From assembly GCA_937123825.1 (NCBI GenBank), contig CAKZKQ010000722.1, positions 1-47,564 on the forward strand: DNA of 47,564 nt. Direction: 5' to 3'. Made by a program: the position numbers and the translations under genes. The stretch comes from an uncultured Pseudomonadota bacterium (lineage in GTDB: Bacteria; Myxococcota_A; Bradymonadia; Bradymonadales; GCA-2716585). Of the stretch, positions 1 to 9,366 are shown in pieces (within the stretch, counting starts at the first letter, position 1; every line of letters starts with the position of its first letter). Below the pieces are notes generated by a model that was not told where the DNA came from, ran no database searches, and saw nothing but the letters and a program-made list of their open reading frames with translations.

Positions 1-1518
<1,518 letters not shown>

Positions 1519-2028
1519 CCAGCACTCTCCTTTCGTCGGGTTGATGGCGCTTTGTATGTGCTCTATGGCTCGCCCCACCGCACAGCGGCGAGCCTCTTTC
1601 TATATGCCGTTGTCCTCTATGGCGTTCTCATTGACCGGTGGCGCAGCAGCGCAGGTGACCCTCTTTGAGGGCATGCCGAAGCCGCGCCCGTCACGCCCAC
1701 CTGGCCATAACAGGCAAGGGGTGCAACGCACGAACGCTCCGCATACATCCATCAAGATCGATCTCTGTCTCTTTTAGGGCATGTCATCAACTGCTGATCC
1801 AGTCGATAATCTAGCACAGTCCAAGGGTGGGGACCAATCAATGCCCTCGTCATCTCTCATGCACGTCGTGCCGGGGCTCCACCATCCCATGTTTGCCGCT
1901 CCATCAGGTTGAAAAGAGGCCAAGCGGTTCAAAACACACGGCCTGCCATCAACAGGCGCTCACCCCACCCAAAGCCTTCAAAACCGCCTCCATTTTCGGG
2001 GGCAGTGCGGCCTGCCAAAAGAACAGGA
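1519..2028. other. Intergenic region with no supported gene
   Basis: About 510 bases between the divergent prkA and HTH regulator genes. Open frames here are short, biased and lack convincing ribosome binding sites or recognisable domains. It must contain the prkA promoter on the minus strand, but I cannot place it confidently. Confidence 0.5.
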
Positions 2029-2051
2029 GACGACATTTTTGTCGGAAGTTG
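2029..2051 (+). promoter_or_regulatory. Operator-like 23-bp direct repeat, copy 1
   Basis: This 23-bp sequence is repeated exactly at 2100-2122. Each copy contains a perfect dyad, CGACA-TTTT-TGTCG. Copy 1 directly abuts a TTGACA hexamer at 2052-2057, which is followed 17 bp later by TAAAAA (2075-2080). Dyads duplicated next to promoter elements are typical binding sites for a dimeric repressor or activator; the HTH protein encoded just downstream is the obvious candidate, which is inference. Confidence 0.6.
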
Positions 2052-2099
2052 TTGACAGTCGACCGCTTGATGGCTAAAAAACACTCGTCGGATGCAGTT

Positions 2100-2122
2100 G
2101 ACGACATTTTTGTCGGAAGTTG
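2100..2122 (+). promoter_or_regulatory. Operator-like 23-bp direct repeat, copy 2
   Basis: Second exact copy of the 23-bp element, 71 bp from copy 1, with the same CGACA-TTTT-TGTCG dyad. Its last three bases overlap the -35 hexamer TTGCAT of the proximal promoter, so a bound protein would contact or block RNA polymerase. Confidence 0.6.
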
Positions 2123-2148
2123 CATTGGGAGACATCCGAAGCTATACA
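2120..2148 (+). promoter_or_regulatory. Putative sigma-70 promoter of the HTH/YD-lipoprotein operon
   Basis: TTGCAT (2120-2125) and TATACA (2143-2148) are separated by 17 bp, close to the sigma-70 consensus. A transcript would begin near 2155 and carry an approximately 90-nt leader before the ATG at 2247. Not tested by mapping. Confidence 0.5.
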
Positions 2149-2246
2149 GGGAGTCCGTGGTCTGTCCCGGTTCCTTGTAGAGGTCTGGGAGACAGCCACC
2201 GTTGTTGCAGACAGTCCCCGGTTGGGGTTGCCAAAGTGAGAGAGTG

Positions 2247-3029
2247 ATGTTGAAGGCGCCAGAAGGTCAGCAGGAGCAGGAAGAGGCCGTGGAGAACACG
2301 TTCCTCGAGTTCGTCAGTCGAATGATCTATTCGCTGTCGCTGCCCTCGGTGCGTCTGGCGGACTTGCAGTCGATTCCTTTTAAGGACCTGACGGGTCTTG
2401 TGCAGCGGGCCTACTACCAGACCAAGTCTGACCGTGGTTTGACGCACAAGGAGATCGCCAAGGAGCTCAAGACCAGCACGCGGACCGTGGATCGGTTGGC
2501 CAAGGCCACCCGTCAGAACTTCTTTACGCCGGAGCGCGAGCACGCGTTGCCGCGCCGCGTGGAGTTTCTCTTGTGGTCGGGCCCCAAGAGCGCGGCGCGT
2601 TTGGCGCAGTTGCTGCCGGACGTGGATGAGGCGTCGGTGGCGGAGGCGCTGGGGACCTTGATGGCCTCGGGGCGCGTCGAGGAGATGCCGGGCCGGACGG
2701 TCCTGTATCGCGAGACGCGGCGCGCCAACCGTCTGCCAGACGATTCAATGGCGGCCAGGGTCGATGGGCTCAACAACATGCTTGAGACGATCTTTGAGAC
2801 GGTCTGGATGCGTTTTTTCAAGACGGATCCGCGGGCCGGGGCTCGAACGGTGGGTTTGCGCGTGCGTCGCGAGGATCTAGGTGAGATCGAGCGCCTCTAC
2901 GAGGAGACGATGTGGCCGGTCCTGTTGGAACTCGATGAGCGGGCAAGAGATGCAGAGGATGTCGTCGAAGTGGGAATGGTGATGTGCTGGTCGCCGATGG
3001 GCGAGCTGAAGCAGAACAAAAAAGAGTGA
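2247..3029 (+). CDS. HTH-domain transcriptional regulator
   Basis: A 260-residue protein. A helix-turn-helix is seen near residues 75-102 (GLTHKEIAKELKTSTRTVDR). It is followed by what looks like a second winged-helix-type segment (residues about 105-160) and an uncharacterised C-terminal half rich in charged helices. I chose the ATG at 2247, preceded by a GAGAG stretch, over a TTG at 2202 that would add 15 unlikely residues. The lipoprotein gene starts 7 bp after its stop, so the two are probably co-transcribed. Two copies of a dyad element sit about 125-220 bp upstream, suggesting autoregulation. It recalls DUF6502-type regulators, but I cannot confirm that family. Confidence 0.75.
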   Translation: MLKAPEGQQEQEEAVENTFLEFVSRMIYSLSLPSVRLADLQSIPFKDLTGLVQRAYYQTKSDRGLTHKEIAKELKTSTRTVDRLAKATRQNFFTPEREHALPRRVEFLLWSGPKSAARLAQLLPDVDEASVAEALGTLMASGRVEEMPGRTVLYRETRRANRLPDDSMAARVDGLNNMLETIFETVWMRFFKTDPRAGARTVGLRVRREDLGEIERLYEETMWPVLLELDERARDAEDVVEVGMVMCWSPMGELKQNKKE

Positions 3030-3036
3030 GGCGGCG

Positions 3037-4809
3037 ATGAAGACGAATCATTGGGTGCTCCTGGGCGGGCTGATTGCGGTGTTTGGTGTGGGTTGTGGCG
3101 GCGGTGAGGCGTCGACGCAGTTGTCGATCCTCTGCGGGGATGGCCAGTGGATGGACGTGGGCCAGCAAGAGGTCTGCGTGTATGAAAATCCGATCACGGA
3201 GACCCGTTTTACGTGCCCACCCGAGCTGCCCTACCTCTATGAATTTGAGGAAGGGGTCTTTGTCTGCGCCCCGGCTGAAATGGCGGGCGGGGACCTGGAA
3301 GACAGGCTTGAGCAAGAGGGATTTTTGCCGCCCCGCGACGAGCCCCCCGTGGATGAACCGCCAGTGGACGAGCCGCCGCCCGTGGATGAGCCCCCGGTGG
3401 ACGAGCCTCCCGTGGAAGAGTTGTGTCAGGAAGGCGAAGAGCAACGTTGCACGTGCAACAACACGACGCCTGGGTGGCAGACCTGTGAGGGCGAAGGGCA
3501 ATGGGGCGCGTGTGAGTGCCGGGACGATTGGTCGGCACCTGGGGTCGATGAGGTGCAGGAGCCGGGGATCAACTGCGACAATCCCAGCCTGTTGACGCAG
3601 TTCCCTGCGGACATGAGCAACGAAGCGCAGGCGCCTGGGGCGTGCTTGACCGAGGTCTTTGTGATGGGCTGCCCGATCACGCGCACTGAGACCGATTATG
3701 AAGGTCAGGAAGCGGTGCGGCAGGAGTTGTCGATCGTCAACCAGGAGGCCTTTGAAGGCTCCTTTGAGCACTACATGGGTACCCAGCCCTACACCAGGAC
3801 CTGGGAGTTGGGCGAGAGCGGCTTGCCGCAGGCGTTGGAAGAGGACTTGTTGTCGGACGATGTGCTCGATGCGCGCAGCACTTTTGAGTACGACGACCAA
3901 GGCCGCCTGGTGCACACCTCCCTGGAGCACACGCTCTACGAGTACACCTCGACCTCAAGCTGGACCTACAACGATCAAGATCTGCTGGTGCACTACGAGA
4001 CCAGCTTTGTCAGCGAAGAGACCCAGCGCGAGACCGTCACCACGCTGACCTACACCGAAGACGGCAAGCCGCTGGAGACGCGCACGGTCAGCAACGGAGA
4101 GGCCGCCTCGGAGGATGTCTGGACCTACAACGACGCTGGCCAGCCCACCTCCCGCAACCTGGAGACCTTTGACGGCCAGCGCACCTACACCGAGTACCGC
4201 TACCGCGAGGACGGCTCGCTCTTGCGCGAGGACATCGTGGAGTACGGCGTGGGCGTTGATGAAAACGACCGCAACTTCCGTTGGACCAGCGACATCATCA
4301 AGCGCTACTTTGACGAGGAGGGCCGCGAGGTGCGCTACACCCGCACCAACCCCGCCAACATGGAGATCACGACCATCTTTGAGTGGGACTACGACGAGCG
4401 CGGGCTCTTGATCGCCCATCGCTACGAGAGCCCGGTCAGCGGCGGCCTCCAGCGCGAGACCACTTACGAGTACAACGACCAGGGCATGATCACCGGCACC
4501 GTCACGCGCAACGTCCAGCCCGGACGCGACCAGTTGACCCACGTTTCCTACGACGAGTTTGGTCAGATCACCGAAAAACGCACCCTTGAAGAGCGCACCG
4601 AGCGCCTGCTGTCCGTCGAGCGCAACACCTGGGCCGGTGAAGGCCTTCAGACGGCCCACGAAATCGACCGCGACGGCGACGGCGAATGGGACAGCCGCAC
4701 CACCTGGACCTACGACGCCGCAGGCCAGCTCCTGGACTTCCAGGCTGACCAGAACGCCGACGGCTTCATCGAAGACCGCACCATCCACCGCTACAACTGC
4801 GAGAACTGA
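3037..4809 (+). CDS. YD-repeat (RHS-like) surface lipoprotein
   Basis: 590 residues. The N-terminus is a type II signal peptide ending in a lipobox (VGC, lipidated Cys20). Residues about 100-128 are a Pro/Asp/Glu linker of repeated PVDEPP units, followed by a Cys-rich segment (about 129-163) containing EQRCTC and GACEC. From about 270 to the end the protein consists of many degenerate YD/RHS-type repeats (YDDQGRLVHTS, YNDQGMITGT, YDEFGQITEK), as in cell-surface and toxin-delivery proteins. There is no RHS core-cleavage motif or toxin tip, so it is not a complete RHS toxin. A GAGG ribosome binding site precedes the ATG. It follows the HTH regulator by 7 bp, so one operon is likely. It is probably exported and anchored to the outer membrane; its partner is unknown. 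Confidence 0.8.
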   Translation: MKTNHWVLLGGLIAVFGVGCGGGEASTQLSILCGDGQWMDVGQQEVCVYENPITETRFTCPPELPYLYEFEEGVFVCAPAEMAGGDLEDRLEQEGFLPPRDEPPVDEPPVDEPPPVDEPPVDEPPVEELCQEGEEQRCTCNNTTPGWQTCEGEGQWGACECRDDWSAPGVDEVQEPGINCDNPSLLTQFPADMSNEAQAPGACLTEVFVMGCPITRTETDYEGQEAVRQELSIVNQEAFEGSFEHYMGTQPYTRTWELGESGLPQALEEDLLSDDVLDARSTFEYDDQGRLVHTSLEHTLYEYTSTSSWTYNDQDLLVHYETSFVSEETQRETVTTLTYTEDGKPLETRTVSNGEAASEDVWTYNDAGQPTSRNLETFDGQRTYTEYRYREDGSLLREDIVEYGVGVDENDRNFRWTSDIIKRYFDEEGREVRYTRTNPANMEITTIFEWDYDERGLLIAHRYESPVSGGLQRETTYEYNDQGMITGTVTRNVQPGRDQLTHVSYDEFGQITEKRTLEERTERLLSVERNTWAGEGLQTAHEIDRDGDGEWDSRTTWTYDAAGQLLDFQADQNADGFIEDRTIHRYNCEN

Positions 4810-4852
4810 CCGTGTATTGAAGGCCTGACCTTCAGAGCAAGTTCGGCAAAGT

Positions 4853-4890
4853 AAAAGGCCAGCTTCCTTGTTTGGGAACGCTGGCCTTTT
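4853..4890. terminator. Bidirectional intrinsic terminator
   Basis: An 11-bp perfect stem, AAAAGGCCAGC (4853-4863) with GCTGGCCTTTT (4880-4890), and a 16-nt loop. A T tract on both strands fits termination of the lipoprotein operon from the left and of the minus-strand gene from the right. Confidence 0.8.
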
Positions 4891-4911
4891 GGCGTTTTTG
4901 CCCTCCAAAGC

Positions 4912-5097
4912 TCACTCAACCCTTTGGCTCTTTTTGTCGATGATCCAGTCCATTTGAGCGTGGACCATGATGAAGGAGATGCGGCCAAGGCCATCGTTTC
5001 TGAACTCGATGATGGCTGGGCCGTTCATCTCGACAACTGGCTGCTCAAAGGCGTCCATCTCGACGATGCGCCACTGGCCCATGATGGATGGTTTCAT
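4912..5097 (-). pseudogene. Truncated small conserved protein (WRIVEM type)
   Basis: An intact frame of 61 residues starts at ATG 5097. It contains QWRIVEMDAFEQ and IIEFRNDGLGRISF, which match the N-terminal half of a widespread small protein of about 110 residues that I know only as hypothetical. The frame stops at TGA 4912 after SQRVE. Reading on past the stop gives ALEGKN, which resembles the expected FSWEGND of full-length members, and soon afterwards runs into the terminator stem. This looks like a nonsense mutation followed by 3' loss. It may still be expressed as a short peptide. The comparison rests on memory of the family. Confidence 0.5.
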
Positions 5098-5212
5098 GGT
5101 GGTTTGTCTGTGAGGGGTTTTGTGGTCAACCACGTTTCATAAAGTGATGGCTGCGGTCCAGTTTATAGGGCTCACCATCGGGAGAATGACTTGGTATAAA
5201 GGTCTGTAGACA

Positions 5213-8086
5213 ATGCTGCCCGGTCCAATGGTCAAAGCACCCATGCCTTCTGTCCCTCTACAGCACCGATTGGCCAACCCGCCAGCGCTTTTTCAAGGCC
5301 GCAAGGTTGAGATGCGTTGGATGACCCGAATGCTCAAGCGCAGCCCCATGGTCATCATCGCCGGGCTCGGCGGGCTTGGTAAGACAGCGCTCGCTTTGGA
5401 AGTGCTCCACAACAACTTTAAGGCGCAGCTCCCCCAGATCATCCACGTTCGGCCCAGGGCCACCGGCGAGGGCTTGCTTGGCCAACTGTGGCGAGCGTTT
5501 TCCAAAGTTTTGTCGGTTCAGATCCAGGAGAGCGTCTTGCGCTCGGATCCCGATTTTGCCTTGGCGACCCTCATCGATATGGCCGACGAGGGGCCTTGGT
5601 GGGTGGTGCTTGAGGATTTGCATCGCCTTGGTGACCCCCAACAAGAACAAACGCTGTTGAAGATCGCGCAGTATGCCCGCTCCAGTCGGTGGATCGTGAC
5701 GACCCGTGTGGCGCCAGGGGCTGCCTTGAATCAGCACGTGCTGCGCCTTGAGCACTTGCGGCCCACTGCGCTGGAGGCGATTGCAAAGTCCTGGGCTCCA
5801 GGTCTGCAAGCTGCAGAGCGCCAAAGCGCTTTGAAGGCCTCCGCTGGTTCCCCCTGGCGTCTTTACCAGGCGTTGTCGGGCGATTCGCTTGAAGATCCAA
5901 CGCTCCTGGAGGGGGTCACCGAGCCGCAGCGCCAACTGCTCCAGGCGTTGTGGGTGTTGGAGAGCGCGGTTCCCGTGCCACTGCTTCTGGACGCTTGCCC
6001 AGGGGCAAAGGACTCTGACTGGCAGGCGTTGGAGCGTCGGGGTCTGGTGGTGGGCTCCCGGCAATCGTGCCGCCTCCATGATCTGACCCGCGAAGTCTTG
6101 CAACACTCCACGGTCTCCCAGGAGCGTCACGGGGCGTTGTGCGAAGCGTTGCTGGCGTCGCCGTCGCCCGAGTTGAAGTTGGAGGGGCTCAAGCTGGGCA
6201 GCAGGTTGGGGCGCTCGGTGCGGGAGCTTTTGGGAGAGCCCGACACGCCTGTGGAAGACAACGGGATGGTTGGGCAGCTCATTGACGCAGGGCTCGGTCT
6301 GGAGCTTGACGCGATTCTTGAGGGCGATGGTGCCGAAGGGTTGGCCACTGCGCGTTTGCTCGTTGCGCTGCGTACTGGAGCGTTCCAGAGTCTGGAGGGG
6401 GCGTCAGCGCCCGGTGCGGACAGCTCTGTTTCGGCGCGTTTGTTGTGGGCCCGGGGTTTGTTTGTCCGCAACCTCTTTGCTCAGGCGCTGGAGAGTGTCC
6501 GTGGGTTGCTTGGTGAGGTTCAGAGTGAGGAGTTGAGCCTCTTTGAGGCGTCGTGTTTGGCGGCGCAGGGCGAGATGGTTCAAGCCGAGGCGTGCCTGCG
6601 TGGGTTTGTGGCGGCGGACGATGGGTTGGAGTGGGATCGGCAGGAGCTTTTGGCGACGGTGCTTGCTGGTACTGGGCGGCATCAAGGCGCGTTGGCTCTT
6701 GCCGATGGGCTGCGGCTTCGCCTGTCGCAGACCCACGGGGCGGCGCTGGCGATGCGCGGCTTGAAGTTGGTCAGGGCCTATTACCTCTTGAACCGGCTGG
6801 AGCAGGCGCAGCAAGTCTTGGATTGGGTTGTGGCGCAGGTGGGCGAGCGCGCCATGGCGCTCTATGCCGGCAGGGGGGTTTTGGAGTACGGGGCGATTCT
6901 GGCGTTGGGGTTGGGGAGGTTTGATCAGGTGCGGGACATTCAGGCGCGTCTGGCACCCTTTGATCGGTCTGATCACGCTGTGCTCAGGAGCGCGCTGAGG
7001 TTGGCCCAGGTCCAACTCGATACAGGTCAGTGGGATGGTTTGCGCGGTCATCTTTTGGACCTGGTCGCGCGCGCCGATGCGTTGTGCTACGGGGATGCTT
7101 TTTACAGCGCCACGGACAAGCTGATGCAACTCGACATGCTGGAGGGCTTGCCGTGGGAGGCGCTGGAGACGCTGGGTTTGTCCGCAGAGATCCCGCAGTT
7201 TGAACATCAACGGCGGATCCGAGACCTGCGCTGGCAAGTCCTGGAGGGTTACCCGTGGGGTGAGGTGGCCGATGGCTTGCTGGAGGGGGTGGGGGACTAC
7301 ACGCAACAGCGCTGCTTTGTGCAGATGACGCGGGCGATGGCGCTCGGGATGGGGGGTGAGCCGGAGCGGGCGCGTCAGTGTGCGTTGGAGGTCCTTGAGG
7401 AGCTGCGCCAGACCGGCCACAGGGTGTCGCTTGTGGAGTGTTTGATGCAGGCCTGCGATCTCTTCTGGATCTTGTCTGAGCATGAATTGCACGCCCGACT
7501 GACCAGAGAGTTTGGTTCGATGAGCCGCCTGATGCCGTCGGCCAGGTTTGAAGCCGCTGTGGGGTGGCACCGGGAGTTGCTCCAGGCACCCAGGATCCGC
7601 CCGGAGATCATGGAGTCGCTCGGCGCAGGGCGCGATCCTGTGGCAGGGCGTCGGGCCCGTGCCCTTTTGGGGGATGGTGCACCGCTTCATGCGTGGGATC
7701 GTCGCGTTTTGGACCGTGTTTTGGGCCTGGAGGGGGTTTGGAGGCCTGTTCAGACGCGTTCATGGACTGAGCAGGGCCCTGTCTGGGGGGTGGATTTTCA
7801 ACGCCAGGGGGTTTGGGACCACACAGGGTGTTGGCACGACTTGCGCCAGCGCGCCGGGCTGCTTGGATTGATTTGGCATCTTGTGGTTCAGGGCGGCGAA
7901 GCCTCCAAGGAAGCGTTGGTTTGTGGTGTGTGGGGTGAGGATGAATACCACCCGCTCAAACACGACAACCGGCTGCGTTTGACCGTGCGCCGGTTCCGGG
8001 CGCTGATTCCATCTGGAGACCCGCTCCAGGCCATGGGTGACGGTTACGCGTTGTGTGGGCGCACGAGGCTCTGCGGCGACGCCTGA
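5213..8086 (+). CDS. STAND-type ATPase transcription regulator with C-terminal winged helix
   Basis: 957 residues. An N-terminal NTPase carries Walker A GLGGLGKT (residues 51-58), Walker B VVLED (131-135) and a sensor-like WIVTTR (about 160-165), as in NB-ARC/MalT-type STAND proteins. A long helical middle (about 300-850) looks TPR-like, rich in Leu/Ala and Glu. The last approximately 90 residues (VRRFRALIP, MGDGYALCGR) resemble an OmpR/PhoB-type winged helix. The usual logic of STAND regulators is ligand-gated ATP switching that exposes a DNA-binding domain; MalT uses a LuxR-type domain instead. The ATG at 5213 has no strong ribosome binding site, but the coding pattern starts here. Its targets are unknown; the lipoprotein gene downstream is a candidate. 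It stands alone, with no receiver domain or partner kinase. Confidence 0.8.
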   Translation: MLPGPMVKAPMPSVPLQHRLANPPALFQGRKVEMRWMTRMLKRSPMVIIAGLGGLGKTALALEVLHNNFKAQLPQIIHVRPRATGEGLLGQLWRAFSKVLSVQIQESVLRSDPDFALATLIDMADEGPWWVVLEDLHRLGDPQQEQTLLKIAQYARSSRWIVTTRVAPGAALNQHVLRLEHLRPTALEAIAKSWAPGLQAAERQSALKASAGSPWRLYQALSGDSLEDPTLLEGVTEPQRQLLQALWVLESAVPVPLLLDACPGAKDSDWQALERRGLVVGSRQSCRLHDLTREVLQHSTVSQERHGALCEALLASPSPELKLEGLKLGSRLGRSVRELLGEPDTPVEDNGMVGQLIDAGLGLELDAILEGDGAEGLATARLLVALRTGAFQSLEGASAPGADSSVSARLLWARGLFVRNLFAQALESVRGLLGEVQSEELSLFEASCLAAQGEMVQAEACLRGFVAADDGLEWDRQELLATVLAGTGRHQGALALADGLRLRLSQTHGAALAMRGLKLVRAYYLLNRLEQAQQVLDWVVAQVGERAMALYAGRGVLEYGAILALGLGRFDQVRDIQARLAPFDRSDHAVLRSALRLAQVQLDTGQWDGLRGHLLDLVARADALCYGDAFYSATDKLMQLDMLEGLPWEALETLGLSAEIPQFEHQRRIRDLRWQVLEGYPWGEVADGLLEGVGDYTQQRCFVQMTRAMALGMGGEPERARQCALEVLEELRQTGHRVSLVECLMQACDLFWILSEHELHARLTREFGSMSRLMPSARFEAAVGWHRELLQAPRIRPEIMESLGAGRDPVAGRRARALLGDGAPLHAWDRRVLDRVLGLEGVWRPVQTRSWTEQGPVWGVDFQRQGVWDHTGCWHDLRQRAGLLGLIWHLVVQGGEASKEALVCGVWGEDEYHPLKHDNRLRLTVRRFRALIPSGDPLQAMGDGYALCGRTRLCGDA

Positions 8087-8203
8087 ATTGAATTTTGAAA
8101 GTTCTATCACATTGATTTTATTGATGTTTTTTCTGACATCGATCGACATCGGCTGACCGCTGACGCGGGTCATTGGCCGCCCTATGTTTTGGAAGAGCCG
8201 GGC

Positions 8204-8232
8204 GGAGAGCTTTGAGCGTTTGAAAGCTCTCC
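8204..8232 (+). promoter_or_regulatory. 10-bp perfect hairpin in the leader of the Cys-rich lipoprotein gene
   Basis: GGAGAGCTTT (8204-8213) pairs perfectly with AAAGCTCTCC (8223-8232) around a 9-nt loop, 41 bp before the GTG start at 8274. No T run follows, so it is not a standard terminator. It could be an operator dyad or a leader RNA structure. Confidence 0.45.
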
Positions 8233-8273
8233 ACTGACCGATCATACCAAAGCCAAGAGGGTAGGAGCGAGCC

Positions 8274-9227
8274 GTGATTGAGATTCAAAAAGCGATGATG
8301 TCGGGGATGGGTGTGTTGGCGGTGGCTGTGCTGATGGCAGGTGGCCTGACCGGGTGCGGTGATGATGGGGCCGGCGGCGGTGCAGGGGGCGGCGACAGCG
8401 CCGATGGCCCAGCCAACGAAGTCAGCGCCAGCGTGGAGGGCGGTGAGTCTGCCGGGAGCGTGGAGGGGGCCTCTGAGGAGAGCGAGCAGGGGCTTTACCA
8501 CGGCGCGGTGCTTGGTGGGCAGTTGATTGTGTCTTTGGCGTCTGGCCAGGGCGACGTTTTGTTTTTTGAGTTGGACACGGCCTTTGGGCAGGCCCCAGGG
8601 GGTTTTCGGGCATCACGGCAGTCGGATGGCGCAGCGTTCCTGACCTACACGACGGCCTCTGGCACCCCGGCGATTTACGAGAGCAACGGTGGTCAGATTA
8701 CCGTGGATCAATGCCCGAACGAGGCGGACTCGATTGTCACGGGGTCTTTTGATGACGTGGCGTTGATCAACAGCCTGACAGAGGGAGACGGAGGCGTCTT
8801 GAACGGGCAATGGCGAGTGGTCGTGGTGTCGTCGGACGGCTCGGCCGATTGTGTGCCGGAGCCAGAGGACAACAACGACGCCAACAACGACGTCAACAAT
8901 GGTGGGGACGACGGGGGCAACAACGATTCGGGTGGTGCTTGTGAAAACGACACCTGTGACGGGCCTTGTTGTCCTTACCTGCCTGCTTTGGAGAGCTGCG
9001 TGCAGGGCTGTTTCAGCGATGAGTGCCTGGGCTTTGATGCCCAACTCTGCGCCGACTGCCTGGATGGTTGCTACGAAGAGTCGGGGATGCTCGGCGATCC
9101 GGCCTGTGCGACACCGCTGGAGGCGTTGCTGGAGTGCTCCGAGGCCAACCAGTGCGATGATGGGGACGCTTCTGGAGAAGCTTGCGTCGCCGAAAACTGC
9201 TGCGAAGAGGATCAGGCCGCCTTCTGA
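8274..9227 (+). CDS. Cys-rich lipoprotein with Asn/Asp linker
   Basis: 317 residues. A GTG start at 8274 is chosen because AGGAG ends 6 bp upstream; ATG codons at 8295/8298 lack such a site. A type II signal peptide ends in LTGC. A first domain (about residues 50-200) is of unknown type and is followed by a flexible Asn/Asp/Gly linker (NNDANNDVNNGGDD). The C-terminal domain of about 95 residues has about 20 cysteines in closely spaced pairs (DGPCCPY, CADCLDGC, AENCCEED), probably a disulfide-bonded module. Such linkers and Cys modules are common in myxococcote outer-membrane lipoproteins. Function unknown. Confidence 0.78.
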   Translation: MIEIQKAMMSGMGVLAVAVLMAGGLTGCGDDGAGGGAGGGDSADGPANEVSASVEGGESAGSVEGASEESEQGLYHGAVLGGQLIVSLASGQGDVLFFELDTAFGQAPGGFRASRQSDGAAFLTYTTASGTPAIYESNGGQITVDQCPNEADSIVTGSFDDVALINSLTEGDGGVLNGQWRVVVVSSDGSADCVPEPEDNNDANNDVNNGGDDGGNNDSGGACENDTCDGPCCPYLPALESCVQGCFSDECLGFDAQLCADCLDGCYEESGMLGDPACATPLEALLECSEANQCDDGDASGEACVAENCCEEDQAAF

Positions 9228-9258
9228 GCGAGGCAGGGCCTGGAGCCTGTGTGTATGA

Positions 9259-9320
9259 GCGTGGGTTTCATGTCGAGGTGGTTTGTGGCTGTCTGACAGC
9301 GTTCCACATGAAACCCACGC
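9259..9320. repeat. 15-bp perfect inverted repeat including a parS-like site
   Basis: GCGTGGGTTTCATGT (9259-9273) and ACATGAAACCCACGC (9306-9320) are perfect 15-bp inverted arms around 32 bp, between the lipoprotein stop and the kinase start. Bases 9301-9314 (GTTCCACATGAAAC) differ from the parS sequence GTTCCACGTGAAAC at one position, so the right arm doubles as a candidate ParB site. It could instead be an operator or terminator-like structure. Confidence 0.5.
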
Positions 9321-9366
9321 AGCGATTGGCAGATTGTTTTGTGTGCATCCATGAGGATTCCCGGAC

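Noticed and set aside
1827..2180. 117-residue plus-strand ORF upstream of the HTH regulator
   Set aside because: Cys/Arg/Ser-rich with no domain or ribosome binding site, and it runs through the dyad repeats and promoter elements.
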